Below, piece after piece: positions 6,955 to 14,574 of a DNA stretch of 64,000 nucleotides. Position 1 is the first letter of the stretch. The number at the start of each line of letters is the position of its first letter. The notes under the pieces were generated by a model, which had not been told where the DNA came from, did not search any database, and saw nothing but the letters and a program-made list of their open reading frames with translations. The DNA lies in NCBI GenBank assembly GCA_046331465.1, contig JAXLQV010000003.1:1364001-1428000 (forward strand), written 5' to 3'. Position numbers and translations under genes: made by a program. Source of the stretch: UBA5066 sp046331465. GTDB lineage: Bacteria; Acidobacteriota; Thermoanaerobaculia; UBA5066.

Positions 6955-8808
6955 TCACGGGGCGACCATCGCCTCCCAGACGGCGCGCGACATCTTCCGC
7001 GTCGCCTCGACGACCGCCTTCCGCCCCTCTTCGTTCGCGCCGAAGTCGGTCGCGAGGAGGACGAGGACGTACTCGCGCCCGTCGGGGAGGCGGACGACGG
7101 CCGAGTCGTGCTGCACCTTCGAGATGGTGCCGGTCTTGTGCGCGACGACGGCGCCCGCCTGCTTCGGGATGCCGGCCGGGATCTGGTCGTTGAACTCCTG
7201 CGCCGCGAGGATCTCGAACGCGATGCGGCGCGACTCGGCCGAGAGCTTCGGCGTCCTCACGGCGGCCTCCATCAGCGCGGCCAGCCCGTCGGCGTCCGTC
7301 TCGTTCGAGATCCCGGCCTCATAGGCCTTCGTGTCCTCGACCATCCTCCGCACCTTCAGGGTCGGCGCGCCCAGCGCGTCGACGAAGCGCTGGACGTCCT
7401 TCGGCGGGCAGAGGCCGAGCATCAGGTTCGTCGCGACGTTCGAGGAGCGGACGATCATCTCCCGGGCGACGAAGTCGAGCCGCGCCGTCCCGCCGAGGAA
7501 GGGCGCGATCCGGTCATCGCCCCCCTTCTCGAGCTCGACGCGGAACGCGGAGCCGTCGACCATGCTCGGGAAGCAGTCGACGACGGGGACGCCGGTCGAG
7601 AGGGAGAGCGACCCCTCGTCGATCCTCCGGAGCGCCTCGAGGAGGACGGCCGTCTTCATCGTCGACGCCGCGTGCATCACGGTCGCCGCGTTCCGCTTCA
7701 CCGTCACGCCGGTGCCGAGGTCCTTCACGACGATCCCGAACGTCGCCTTCGTCCCGGCGGCGATCGCGTCGAGCTCCTTCCCGAGCGCCTCGGCCTTCGC
7801 CTTCGTCAGGCCGGAGGGGCGCGGGGCGCCGGGGAGGGCGGCGAGGCGGCGGGCGTAGCGGAAGCGGGGCGCGAGCCGCTCGCTCTCGAAGGCCGTCTCC
7901 TTCGTCGACGGCACGCCGTACTGCGTCGCCTGGAGGACCTCGCCGTCGCCCGCCCAGAACGCGACGTGGTCGATCTTCTCGGGAGTGCCGAAGAAGAGGA
8001 GGTCGCCCGGGGCGAGCTGGTCGCGCCGCACGGGGACGAGCTGCGGGTCGCGGAAGCACATCTCGGAGCTGTTGCGGAGGAGGAGGACCCCGTGCCTCTC
8101 GAGGACGCGCCAGACGAGGCCGGAGCAGTCGAAGCCCCACGGCGTCGTCCCGCCCCAGGTGTAGGGGGCGCCGAGGAAGCGGCGGGCCATCGCGAGCCAG
8201 GAGGCGGGGTCGAGGACGGGGGGCGCCTCGCGCGGACGCTCTGGGGCGACGTCGTCCGCCGAGACGAAGCCGTTCCGCCCGTCGGGGAGGAGGACCTCGC
8301 GCCAGGCGTGCTTCTCGGCCTCGAGCGTCCGGAGGCCTCCGAGCCGCGCGCCGAGCGGCGCGGTCGCGAGCGGGGGGGATTTCTCGAAGCTCGGCTCGCG
8401 GTAGACGTGCGCGAGGTTCGACGTCACCTCGAGCGGCTCCGCCGACGGGTCGGGGACCCCGGGGCGGAGGGCCGCGGCCTCGATCCAGCCGCGCGAGCCC
8501 GAACGGAGCTTCGCCCAGACGAATCGCCCCTCGGCGCGAGAGGTCTCCACGGTCTCGCCGAGGATCGCCTGGTCGTCCACCGGCGCGAGCGTCTCCGGCC
8601 GCACGAGGAGGTTCGCGAACGGGACGACGACGACCGCGGCGGAGGGGGCGGCCGCCTGCGGGCCGGGAGCCTGAGGGGCTGCGGCCGGAGCCGCGGCCTT
8701 CGACGCGGCCGTCGTCGCGGCCGGTGGCGTCTGCGCCGCGGCGGAGAGGGCGAGGAGGAACGCGAGGGGCGCGGCGAGGTGCGGCCGGGGAGCGCGGCGA
8801 CGGCTCAT
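6955..8808 (-). CDS. Exported SH3b-NlpC/P60 endopeptidase fused to a beta-lactamase-fold serine hydrolase
   Basis: A 617-residue exported enzyme. Order: signal peptide (1-25), Ala/Pro linker (26-58), two SH3b-like domains (about 59-115 and 125-188), an NlpC/P60 domain (about 200-322), and a class A beta-lactamase-fold domain (about 335-617). NlpC/P60 residues are Cys228 in 'FDCSGLVW' and His281 in 'KIDHVAFWAG'; the SH3b-NlpC/P60 architecture is that of YkfC-type gamma-D-Glu-diamino-acid endopeptidases. The C-terminal domain has the Ser382-T-M-Lys385 nucleophile motif, an S-S-N variant of SDN (455-457) and HKTG (557-560). By my hand alignment the class A deacylating Glu166 position is Met, with Glu at +2. 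That argues against an efficient beta-lactamase and for a penicillin-binding or carboxypeptidase-like role. It is divergent from the dipeptide epimerase with only 18 bp between start codons. Confidence 0.93.
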   Translation of the reverse strand: MSRRRAPRPHLAAPLAFLLALSAAAQTPPAATTAASKAAAPAAAPQAPGPQAAAPSAAVVVVPFANLLVRPETLAPVDDQAILGETVETSRAEGRFVWAKLRSGSRGWIEAAALRPGVPDPSAEPLEVTSNLAHVYREPSFEKSPPLATAPLGARLGGLRTLEAEKHAWREVLLPDGRNGFVSADDVAPERPREAPPVLDPASWLAMARRFLGAPYTWGGTTPWGFDCSGLVWRVLERHGVLLLRNSSEMCFRDPQLVPVRRDQLAPGDLLFFGTPEKIDHVAFWAGDGEVLQATQYGVPSTKETAFESERLAPRFRYARRLAALPGAPRPSGLTKAKAEALGKELDAIAAGTKATFGIVVKDLGTGVTVKRNAATVMHAASTMKTAVLLEALRRIDEGSLSLSTGVPVVDCFPSMVDGSAFRVELEKGGDDRIAPFLGGTARLDFVAREMIVRSSNVATNLMLGLCPPKDVQRFVDALGAPTLKVRRMVEDTKAYEAGISNETDADGLAALMEAAVRTPKLSAESRRIAFEILAAQEFNDQIPAGIPKQAGAVVAHKTGTISKVQHDSAVVRLPDGREYVLVLLATDFGANEEGRKAVVEATRKMSRAVWEAMVAP

Positions 8809-8826
8809 CGTGGGGATAATCGTCGC
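8809..8826. promoter_or_regulatory. 18-bp divergent intergenic with back-to-back -10-like boxes
   Basis: The whole space between two divergent ATG codons is 18 bp. Read rightwards it contains GATAAT, 6 nt before the epimerase ATG. Read leftwards the same bases give GATTAT, 7 nt before the NlpC/P60 fusion ATG. Neither side has a Shine-Dalgarno sequence. The simplest reading is a shared near-palindromic -10 element driving two leaderless mRNAs, with -35 contacts inside the opposing gene. Confidence 0.5.
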
Positions 8827-9960
8827 ATGACCACGCCGCTGTCGCGCCGCGACCTCCTCGCCGTCTCCGGCTCCGTCGCCGCCTCCGCCCTCCTCCCGCG
8901 CCTCGCCGAGGCCGCGGCTCCGGCTCCCGCCGCCGCGACCGCGGCGACGCTCGACCTCGCGCCGATGCTCCTGAAGCTCCGGCACACCTGGACGATCTCG
9001 CGAAACTCCTCGAACGAGAAGAAGAACGGCCTCCTGACGCTGACGGCGGGCGGGATCACCGGCTACGGCGAGACCGCGGCGAACGTCCGCTACGGCCAGA
9101 GCTGGGAGAGCGGCGAGGCGGCCTTCGCGAAGGTGAAGGCGGCCTGCGCGGGGCTCTCGCCGTGGGAGCACCTCGCCTGGCTCGAGCGGGCCGAGGAGGC
9201 CGCGGGGGGCGACTCGCAGGTCGTCGCGGCGCTCGACATGGCACTCTGGGACTGGAAGGGAAAGGCGGTCGGCCAGCCCGTCTGGAGGCTCCTCGGCATC
9301 CCGACGGGGCGGATGGCGCAGACGACGTTCTCGATCGGCATCGACACGGCCGAGGCGATGAAGGAGAAGGTGAAGGAGGCGGAGCCCTATCCCCTCCTGA
9401 AGGTGAAGGTCGGGCTCGCGAACGACGAGGAGAACGTCACGGCGATCCGCTCCGTCACGAAGAAGCCGATCCGCGTCGACGCGAACGAGGGGTGGAAGAG
9501 CGCCGAGGAGGCGCTGAAGAAGATCGCCTGGCTGAAGACGATGGGGATCGAGTTCGTCGAGCAGCCGCTCCCGGCGGCGAAGAACGCCGAGATGAAGGCG
9601 GTGAAGGCCGGGTCGGCCCTCCCGCTCGTCGCGGACGAGTCGGTCCTCCACGTGAAGGACGTCCCCTCGCTCGTCGGCCTCTTCGACGGCGTGAACGCCA
9701 AGCTCGCCAAGTGCGGCGGGATCACCCGCGCGTACGAGCTCGCCGCGCTCGGCCGGGCGCTCGGCTTCAAGCTGATGCTCGGCTGCATGATCGAGTCGTC
9801 GCTCGGCATCGCGGCGGCCGTCGCCGTCGCGCCGCTCTTCGACTGGCTCGACCTCGACGGGAACCTGCTCGTCGCGAACGACCCGTGGAAGGGGCTGACG
9901 CTGAAGGAGGGGCGCTGGGAGCTCCCGGCGGCGCCGGGCCTCGGCGTCGTGCCGGCCTGA
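8827..9960 (+). CDS. Tat-exported dipeptide epimerase (L-Ala-D/L-Glu epimerase type), enolase superfamily
   Basis: A 377-residue enolase-superfamily enzyme predicted to convert L-Ala-D-Glu from murein into L-Ala-L-Glu. Family residues are in order: acid/base Lys in 'LLKVKVGL', metal ligands in 'RVDANEGW', 'EFVEQPLP' and 'LVADES', second acid/base Lys in 'KLAKCGGI', and the C-terminal D-x-D in 'DLDGN' that binds the substrate ammonium group in dipeptide epimerases. The N-terminus has a twin-arginine signal (SRRDLL, then a hydrophobic stretch ending AEAAA), so it should be exported folded; most relatives are cytosolic. Neighbouring exported murein hydrolases make murein dipeptides the likely substrate. 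Specificity for other dipeptides cannot be excluded. The start has GATAAT 6 nt upstream. Confidence 0.9.
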   Translation: MTTPLSRRDLLAVSGSVAASALLPRLAEAAAPAPAAATAATLDLAPMLLKLRHTWTISRNSSNEKKNGLLTLTAGGITGYGETAANVRYGQSWESGEAAFAKVKAACAGLSPWEHLAWLERAEEAAGGDSQVVAALDMALWDWKGKAVGQPVWRLLGIPTGRMAQTTFSIGIDTAEAMKEKVKEAEPYPLLKVKVGLANDEENVTAIRSVTKKPIRVDANEGWKSAEEALKKIAWLKTMGIEFVEQPLPAAKNAEMKAVKAGSALPLVADESVLHVKDVPSLVGLFDGVNAKLAKCGGITRAYELAALGRALGFKLMLGCMIESSLGIAAAVAVAPLFDWLDLDGNLLVANDPWKGLTLKEGRWELPAAPGLGVVPA

Positions 9961-9979
9961 CGGCACCCGCGACGGCCTC

Positions 9980-11596
9980 CTAGGGGGCCTCGTCCTCCTC
10001 CGGCGGCGGGACGAACGGGCGGAGCTTTTCCGCGAGCTCGAGACCGCGCCGGATCACCTCGTTCCAGGGGAAGAGGGCGCCGGGGTCGGGCTTGCGCCCG
10101 GGGGCGACGTGCTGGTGGCCGGCGATCCAGGGGGCCTCGAGGCCGAGCTGCGCCGTCAGGACGCCGACGACCCGCACGACCGTCTCGACCTGGGCGCGGG
10201 TGAAGGGATAGCGGTTTCCGTCGCCCGTGATCTCGACCCCGACCGAGTCGCGGTTCAGGACGGTGCGGCCGTGGAGGTCCGAGGAGCCCGCGTGCCACGC
10301 CCGGTGCTCGAGCGAGACGAACTGCCAGAGCCGGCCGCTCCTCCCGACGAGGAAGTGCGAGGAGACGAAGCTTGCCGGGTCGAGGAAGAGCGAGATGCAC
10401 GTCTCGTCCTCGTCCATCGCGGTGTGGTGGAGGACGAGCGTGTCGAGCGGCCGGATCTTCTCGGGGTGCCACCCTTCCCAGAAGGAGTTCGGCATCGGGA
10501 CCAGGCAGCCGTCGTTCGGGTCGCCGCCCGCCCTCTCCCAGAGCTCCCAGAAGAGGCGGTCCGCGGGGCGGAAGACGCGCTCGAGGCCGGGCGCACCTCC
10601 CCTCGCCTCGAGCGGCGTCACCTCGAGGCGCGCGAGCGCCGGCGCGAGGGGCCGTTCCGCCGAGAGGTCGATGCGGGGGCGGTCGGGGAGGTCCCGCGAC
10701 CACTCGTCGACGATCTCCCTCGCGATCTCGCCCATCGCGCGGTTCGCGCTCACGGCGGCGCCGGGCTTGGTCGGGATCCGGTCGGCGAACATCGCGAAGA
10801 CGAACGTCCCCTTCGGCGTCGCGAGGACCCCCGAGTCGACCCTCACTCCGCTCATCGTCCCGGTCTTGCCGGCCCAGGAGGTCCCGGGGCGCGAGGCGAG
10901 GAGGCGCGGGATCCGGTCGGCCGTCCTCGGGTTCGCCGCGAGGCGCATCGCGACGCGGCTCGACTCCCTGTCGAGGAGCGTCCCGGTCGCGGCGCGACGC
11001 CAGAGCTCGGCGGTGTCGCGCGGCGTCATCCGGCCGAGGGGCTTCCAGGGGACGTCCTCCTCGGGGGAGCCGAGGTCGGGGATCCGCCCGACGAGCTCGA
11101 TCCCGGCGAGCCCGAGCTCCGCCATGCGGCAGTTCACCGCCTCGGCGCCGAAGGCGTCAATGAAGTGGTTCGCGGCGGTGTTGTCCGAGAGCGCCATCAT
11201 GAGACGCAGGAGGTCCCTCTCCGTCGGCGCGAGCCACGGCTCGAACTCGTCGAGGACCCCCGAGCCGGCGGCCACGGATCGGGGCGTCAGGCGCCAGCGC
11301 TGCTCGAGGTCGAGCGTCCCCTCGCGCTGCCGCGCGAGCGCCTCGACGAGGAGCGCGAGCTTGACGACGCTCGCCCCCTCGAACGTCTCCGTGTCCCGCC
11401 ACCGGAGCTCCCGGCCGCTCTCGACGTGGAGGGCGACGATCCCCATCCGCGCGCCGCTCTCCTCCGCCCGCCGCGCGACGCGCCGGGCGAGCGTCTCGGA
11501 CGCGGGGCGAACGGAGAGGCCCGGGGGTGGGGCGGTGGAGCAGGCGGCGAGGAGGAGGAGGAGCGCGGCGAGCGCCGCGGCCGGGCGGCAGGTCAC
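9980..11596 (-). CDS. Lipoprotein fusing a beta-lactamase-fold serine hydrolase to an AmiD-like N-acetylmuramoyl-L-alanine amidase
   Basis: A 538-residue lipoprotein (lipobox LAAC, Cys19). Residues about 35-305 form a class A beta-lactamase-fold domain with Ser76-V-V-Lys79, Ser137-Asp-Asn139 and Lys244-T-G246. Residues about 365-525 are an amidase_2 domain with zinc ligands His390 or 391 ('LVLHHTAM'), His494 ('GHQHVAPGRK') and Asp504, plus the catalytic Glu region 'SVGVEITGDG'. The amidase would cut the MurNAc-L-Ala bond; being a lipoprotein it resembles AmiD rather than cytosolic AmpD. I cannot place the deacylating Glu166 in the omega-loop region (Glu180/181 are nearby), so true beta-lactamase activity is doubtful. 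GTG at 11596 overlaps the stop of the GGDEF gene (GTGA), indicating coupling. Confidence 0.93.
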   Translation of the reverse strand: MTCRPAAALAALLLLLAACSTAPPPGLSVRPASETLARRVARRAEESGARMGIVALHVESGRELRWRDTETFEGASVVKLALLVEALARQREGTLDLEQRWRLTPRSVAAGSGVLDEFEPWLAPTERDLLRLMMALSDNTAANHFIDAFGAEAVNCRMAELGLAGIELVGRIPDLGSPEEDVPWKPLGRMTPRDTAELWRRAATGTLLDRESSRVAMRLAANPRTADRIPRLLASRPGTSWAGKTGTMSGVRVDSGVLATPKGTFVFAMFADRIPTKPGAAVSANRAMGEIAREIVDEWSRDLPDRPRIDLSAERPLAPALARLEVTPLEARGGAPGLERVFRPADRLFWELWERAGGDPNDGCLVPMPNSFWEGWHPEKIRPLDTLVLHHTAMDEDETCISLFLDPASFVSSHFLVGRSGRLWQFVSLEHRAWHAGSSDLHGRTVLNRDSVGVEITGDGNRYPFTRAQVETVVRVVGVLTAQLGLEAPWIAGHQHVAPGRKPDPGALFPWNEVIRRGLELAEKLRPFVPPPEEDEAP

Positions 11597-13386
11597 GCGG
11601 GGGCGTCCTCCTCGGGCGGGGCGGAGACGATCCGGTTCTTGCCGGTCGTCTTCGCCTCGTAGAGCGCGGCGTCGGCGCGCTTGACGACCACGTCCGCGTG
11701 CGGCGCGGCGGGGTGGGTCGTCGTCGCGACGCCGGCGCTGATCGTGACCTGGAGGCGGAGCCGCTCGGCGGCGCTCCCGTCGCCCGCCGGGAAGCGCGGG
11801 AGGTCGTAGAAGGCGTCCGTCTCGACGGCGTGGCGGATCCGCTCGGCGACGATCGCGGCGCCCGCGGCGTCGGTGTCGGGGAGGACGGCCAGGAACTCCT
11901 CGCCCCCCCAGCGCCCGACGAGGTCGCAGGAGCGGAGCGCGGAGCGGAGGACGAGCGCCGTCCGCCGGAGCATCTCGTCGCCCGTGTGGTGGCCGTGCTC
12001 GTCGTTGAAGACCGAGAAGTCGTCGATGTCGATCATGACGACGGAGAGGGGCGGCGCCGGCCGCATCTCCTCGGCCTCCCCCCGGGAGAGGGCGAAGGCG
12101 CCGGAACGCCGGCGGAGCCGCTCCCACTCGCGCGCCAGCGCCTCCTCCGTGGCGCGCCGGTTCGGCAGGCCGGTCAGGTAGTCGGTCCTCGCGGAGGTGA
12201 CGAGCGTCGTCACGTCGTGGAACGTCGCGAGCTGGAGGAGCCCGGAGGGGAGCCGGACGGCCCGGATCGCCATCTGCACGTCCCTCCGCTCGCCGCCCGG
12301 CAGGGCGAGCGCCGTCTCGAACGCCTCGGGCGACGCCGAGGCGAGGAGCCGCGCGAGGCGCGCCCGCTCGGGGGGCGGGACGAGCTCGAGGAAGAGCCGG
12401 CGCCCGACGAGCTCGGCCCGCGTCGTCCCGGCGAGGCGGACCGCCGCGTCGTTGGCGTGGACGACGAACCCGTCGCGGAGCGTCACGAGGGCCTGCCCGG
12501 CGTCGGAGAGCGCCTCCATGAGCGCCGTCTTCTCGAGGAGCTCGGCACGGCGGCGCGCCTCCTCGCGTCCCCGCTGGAGCGCCTGGCCCACCAGCGGGGC
12601 GAGCGTCCCGAGGAGCTCGGCGTCGGCCGCGTCGTGCTCGACGCCTCCCGAGGCCCAGACGACGAGGGCGCCGAGGTCCGCGCCGAGCGGGGCGCCGAGC
12701 CACGAGGTCGACGGGACCGGAGCGGAGGCGAGCCGGCCCGCGGCCCGCTCCGCCTCCCAGGCCGCGGGACCGAGGCTGGCCGGCTCCCCGTCCGCGAGGA
12801 TCCGCCCGGCCACGGCCCACATCGCGTCCCGCACGTCCTCCCCGAGGCTCTCGGGAGCCGAGTAGAGGAGCTCGACGCGCGCCGTCTCGGGGTCGAGGCC
12901 GACGACGGCGAAGCAGGGCGCCGGGACGAGCCGCGCGAGGAGCGCGTGCGCGACCGGGAAGAGCTCGGCCGGCGACGGCGACTCGCGGACGCTCCGGAGG
13001 AGCGCGAGGAGGCAGTCGTGGACGGCCGCCGCCCGCCGCTCCGCCGTCACGTCGCGCGCCGCGACGGCGAGCCCTCCCGCCGTCGGCGAGAGAGAGAGCT
13101 CGGCGAAGAAGATCGACCCGTCGACCCGGCGGTGCCGGACGACGCCCTGGAACCCCTCCGCGAGCGGTTCCGGGAGGGGGGGCGGCGCCCCCGGCCGGGA
13201 AACGACGAGGTCGCGGAGGAGGACGTTCCCGAGGGAGCCGTCGGGAGCCCCGTGCAGCGCGTGGAACGCCGCGTTCGCCCACGTGATGCGGCCCGAAGCG
13301 TCCGCGACGGCGAGTGCCGTCCCGGCCGCGGCGAAGGCGCGCGCGAAGACCTCTCCCGCCGTCATCGTTCCGTTCGTCGCGAGCAT
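11593..13386 (-). CDS. PAS-GAF-PAS-GGDEF diguanylate cyclase
   Basis: A 597-residue soluble sensor cyclase predicted to make cyclic di-GMP. It has PAS-like sequence at about 15-110, a GAF-like segment at about 120-270, a second PAS at about 285-395, and a GGDEF domain at about 400-590. The active-site loop is 'RWGGEEF', an intact GGEEF, and the domain opens with the usual 'DYLTGLPNRR'. Metal and substrate residues in 'VVMIDIDDFSVFND' are present. No membrane segment is seen. ATG at 13386 has TATCCT 8 nt upstream. It is the first gene of an operon with the lipoprotein amidase and is divergent from the NagX-like gene. Confidence 0.93.
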   Translation of the reverse strand: MLATNGTMTAGEVFARAFAAAGTALAVADASGRITWANAAFHALHGAPDGSLGNVLLRDLVVSRPGAPPPLPEPLAEGFQGVVRHRRVDGSIFFAELSLSPTAGGLAVAARDVTAERRAAAVHDCLLALLRSVRESPSPAELFPVAHALLARLVPAPCFAVVGLDPETARVELLYSAPESLGEDVRDAMWAVAGRILADGEPASLGPAAWEAERAAGRLASAPVPSTSWLGAPLGADLGALVVWASGGVEHDAADAELLGTLAPLVGQALQRGREEARRRAELLEKTALMEALSDAGQALVTLRDGFVVHANDAAVRLAGTTRAELVGRRLFLELVPPPERARLARLLASASPEAFETALALPGGERRDVQMAIRAVRLPSGLLQLATFHDVTTLVTSARTDYLTGLPNRRATEEALAREWERLRRRSGAFALSRGEAEEMRPAPPLSVVMIDIDDFSVFNDEHGHHTGDEMLRRTALVLRSALRSCDLVGRWGGEEFLAVLPDTDAAGAAIVAERIRHAVETDAFYDLPRFPAGDGSAAERLRLQVTISAGVATTTHPAAPHADVVVKRADAALYEAKTTGKNRIVSAPPEEDAPA

Positions 13387-13394
13387 TCCCCAAA

Positions 13395-13400
13395 AGGATA
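13395..13400 (-). promoter_or_regulatory. Leaderless-type -10 box (TATCCT) for the GGDEF gene
   Basis: TATCCT lies 8 nt upstream of the ATG at 13386. A transcription start about 7 nt after this box would fall at or next to the start codon. Confidence 0.4.
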
Positions 13401-13426
13401 CGGCGTCCGGCGGGCAGACGGTTCAC

Positions 13427-13432
13427 TAGAAT
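13427..13432 (+). promoter_or_regulatory. -10 box (TAGAAT) overlapping the annotated ATG of the NagX-like gene
   Basis: TAGAAT covers the first two bases of the ATG at 13431 and lies 7 nt before an in-frame TTG at 13440. If this box is used, the TTG would be the real, leaderless start. Confidence 0.4.
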
Positions 13433-14573
13433 GAATGGGTTGACGGCCGAGACACCTCCCTCCCCGGTCCCCTCCGGCCGGCTCGCCGCCCTCGACCTCT
13501 TCCGGGGCGCGACGGTGGCCGCGATGCTCTTCGTGAACAACCCGGGGAGCTGGTCGCACATCCTGCCGCCGTTCGAGCACGCCGAGTGGAACGGCTGCAC
13601 CCCGACGGACCTCGTCTTCCCGTTCTTCCTCTTCATCGTCGGCACGGCCTCGGTCCTCTCGCTCGGGAAGCGCGCCGCTCAGGGGGCGAGCCGCGGGGCG
13701 CTCGCGCGGCACGCGGTGCGGCGGGGCGCGACGATCGTCCTCGTCGGCTGGGCGCTCACCGCCTTCCCGTTCAACCTGCAGCGTCTCCTGCACCTCCGGA
13801 TCCCGGGCGTCCTCCCGCGCATCGGGGTCGTCTACGCGCTCGGCGCGCTGCTCCTCGTCGCCGCGCCGGTGCGCCGGAAGGCCCTCTTCCTCGGACTCGC
13901 CACGGCGCTCCTCCTCGCCCTCCACACGGCGCTCCTCTCCCTGCCGGGCTACGACCTGACGATCGAGGGGAACCTCCAGACGGCGATCGACCTCGCGCTC
14001 CTGAAGGGGCACCTCTGGAAGAAGGCGTGGGACCCGGAGGGGGTCCTCTCCACGCTGACCGCCCTCGCGACGATGCTGACGGGAGCGCTCACCGGGCTCC
14101 TCCTGACGTCGAAGGCCTCCCTGAAGGAGCGGCTCGCCGGCCTCGGCGCCGCGGGAGCCGCGGGCGTCGCGGCTGGGCTCGCGTGGCAGGCGCTCGGCCT
14201 CCCGCTCAACAAGGGGCTCTGGACCGGCTCCTACGTCCTCTTCACCTCGGGCGCGGCGTGCCTCTCTCTCCTCGCCGCGATCGCCGTCGTCGACCTCCTC
14301 GGCGTGAGGAGGCCCTTCGCCCCGCTCTTCACGTTCGGGACGAACCCGCTCCTCGCGTTCGTCCTCTCGGGCCTCCTCGCGAAGATCCTCGGCATGGTGA
14401 AGGTGGCCGGGGCGGACGGCCGCGTGTCGCTCACCTCGTTCCTCTACGAGCGGGTCTTCCTCCGCGTCGGCGACCCGTACCTCGCCTCGCATCTCCAGGC
14501 GCTCGCGTTCCTCGCGGTCATCTGGGCGGTCCTCCGGTACTGCGAGAGGCGCGGCTGGTACTGGAAGGTCTGA
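13431..14573 (+). CDS. nagX: NagX-like multi-pass membrane protein (COG4299/DUF5009, HGSNAT-like)
   Basis: A polytopic inner-membrane protein of 380 residues with about 10 predicted helices. It belongs to the family that includes NagX and the catalytic region of heparan-alpha-glucosaminide N-acetyltransferase. The signature is at the N-terminus: 'RLAALDLFRGATVAAMLFVNN', then 'PTDLVFPFFLFIVG'. In other bacteria nagX sits with N-acetylglucosamine utilisation genes and is thought to help amino-sugar uptake or modification. Here it lies beside nagA/murQ/kinase, with its stop 1 bp from the convergent nagA stop. The ATG at 13431 sits inside a TAGAAT box, so the TTG at 13440 (giving LTAETPP) is an alternative start. 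Confidence 0.85.
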   Translation: MNGLTAETPPSPVPSGRLAALDLFRGATVAAMLFVNNPGSWSHILPPFEHAEWNGCTPTDLVFPFFLFIVGTASVLSLGKRAAQGASRGALARHAVRRGATIVLVGWALTAFPFNLQRLLHLRIPGVLPRIGVVYALGALLLVAAPVRRKALFLGLATALLLALHTALLSLPGYDLTIEGNLQTAIDLALLKGHLWKKAWDPEGVLSTLTALATMLTGALTGLLLTSKASLKERLAGLGAAGAAGVAAGLAWQALGLPLNKGLWTGSYVLFTSGAACLSLLAAIAVVDLLGVRRPFAPLFTFGTNPLLAFVLSGLLAKILGMVKVAGADGRVSLTSFLYERVFLRVGDPYLASHLQALAFLAVIWAVLRYCERRGWYWKV

Positions 14574-14574
14574 C

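Noticed and set aside
4379..7324. Long open frame on the + strand antisense to sppA
   Set aside because: Its protein is Arg/Glu/Asp-rich repeats typical of reading a GC-rich gene in the wrong frame. The opposite strand encodes complete SppA with catalytic residues.
6955..11596. Two beta-lactamase resistance genes
   Set aside because: Both domains are fused to murein hydrolases and I cannot place a Glu166. Annotating them as resistance determinants would be misleading.
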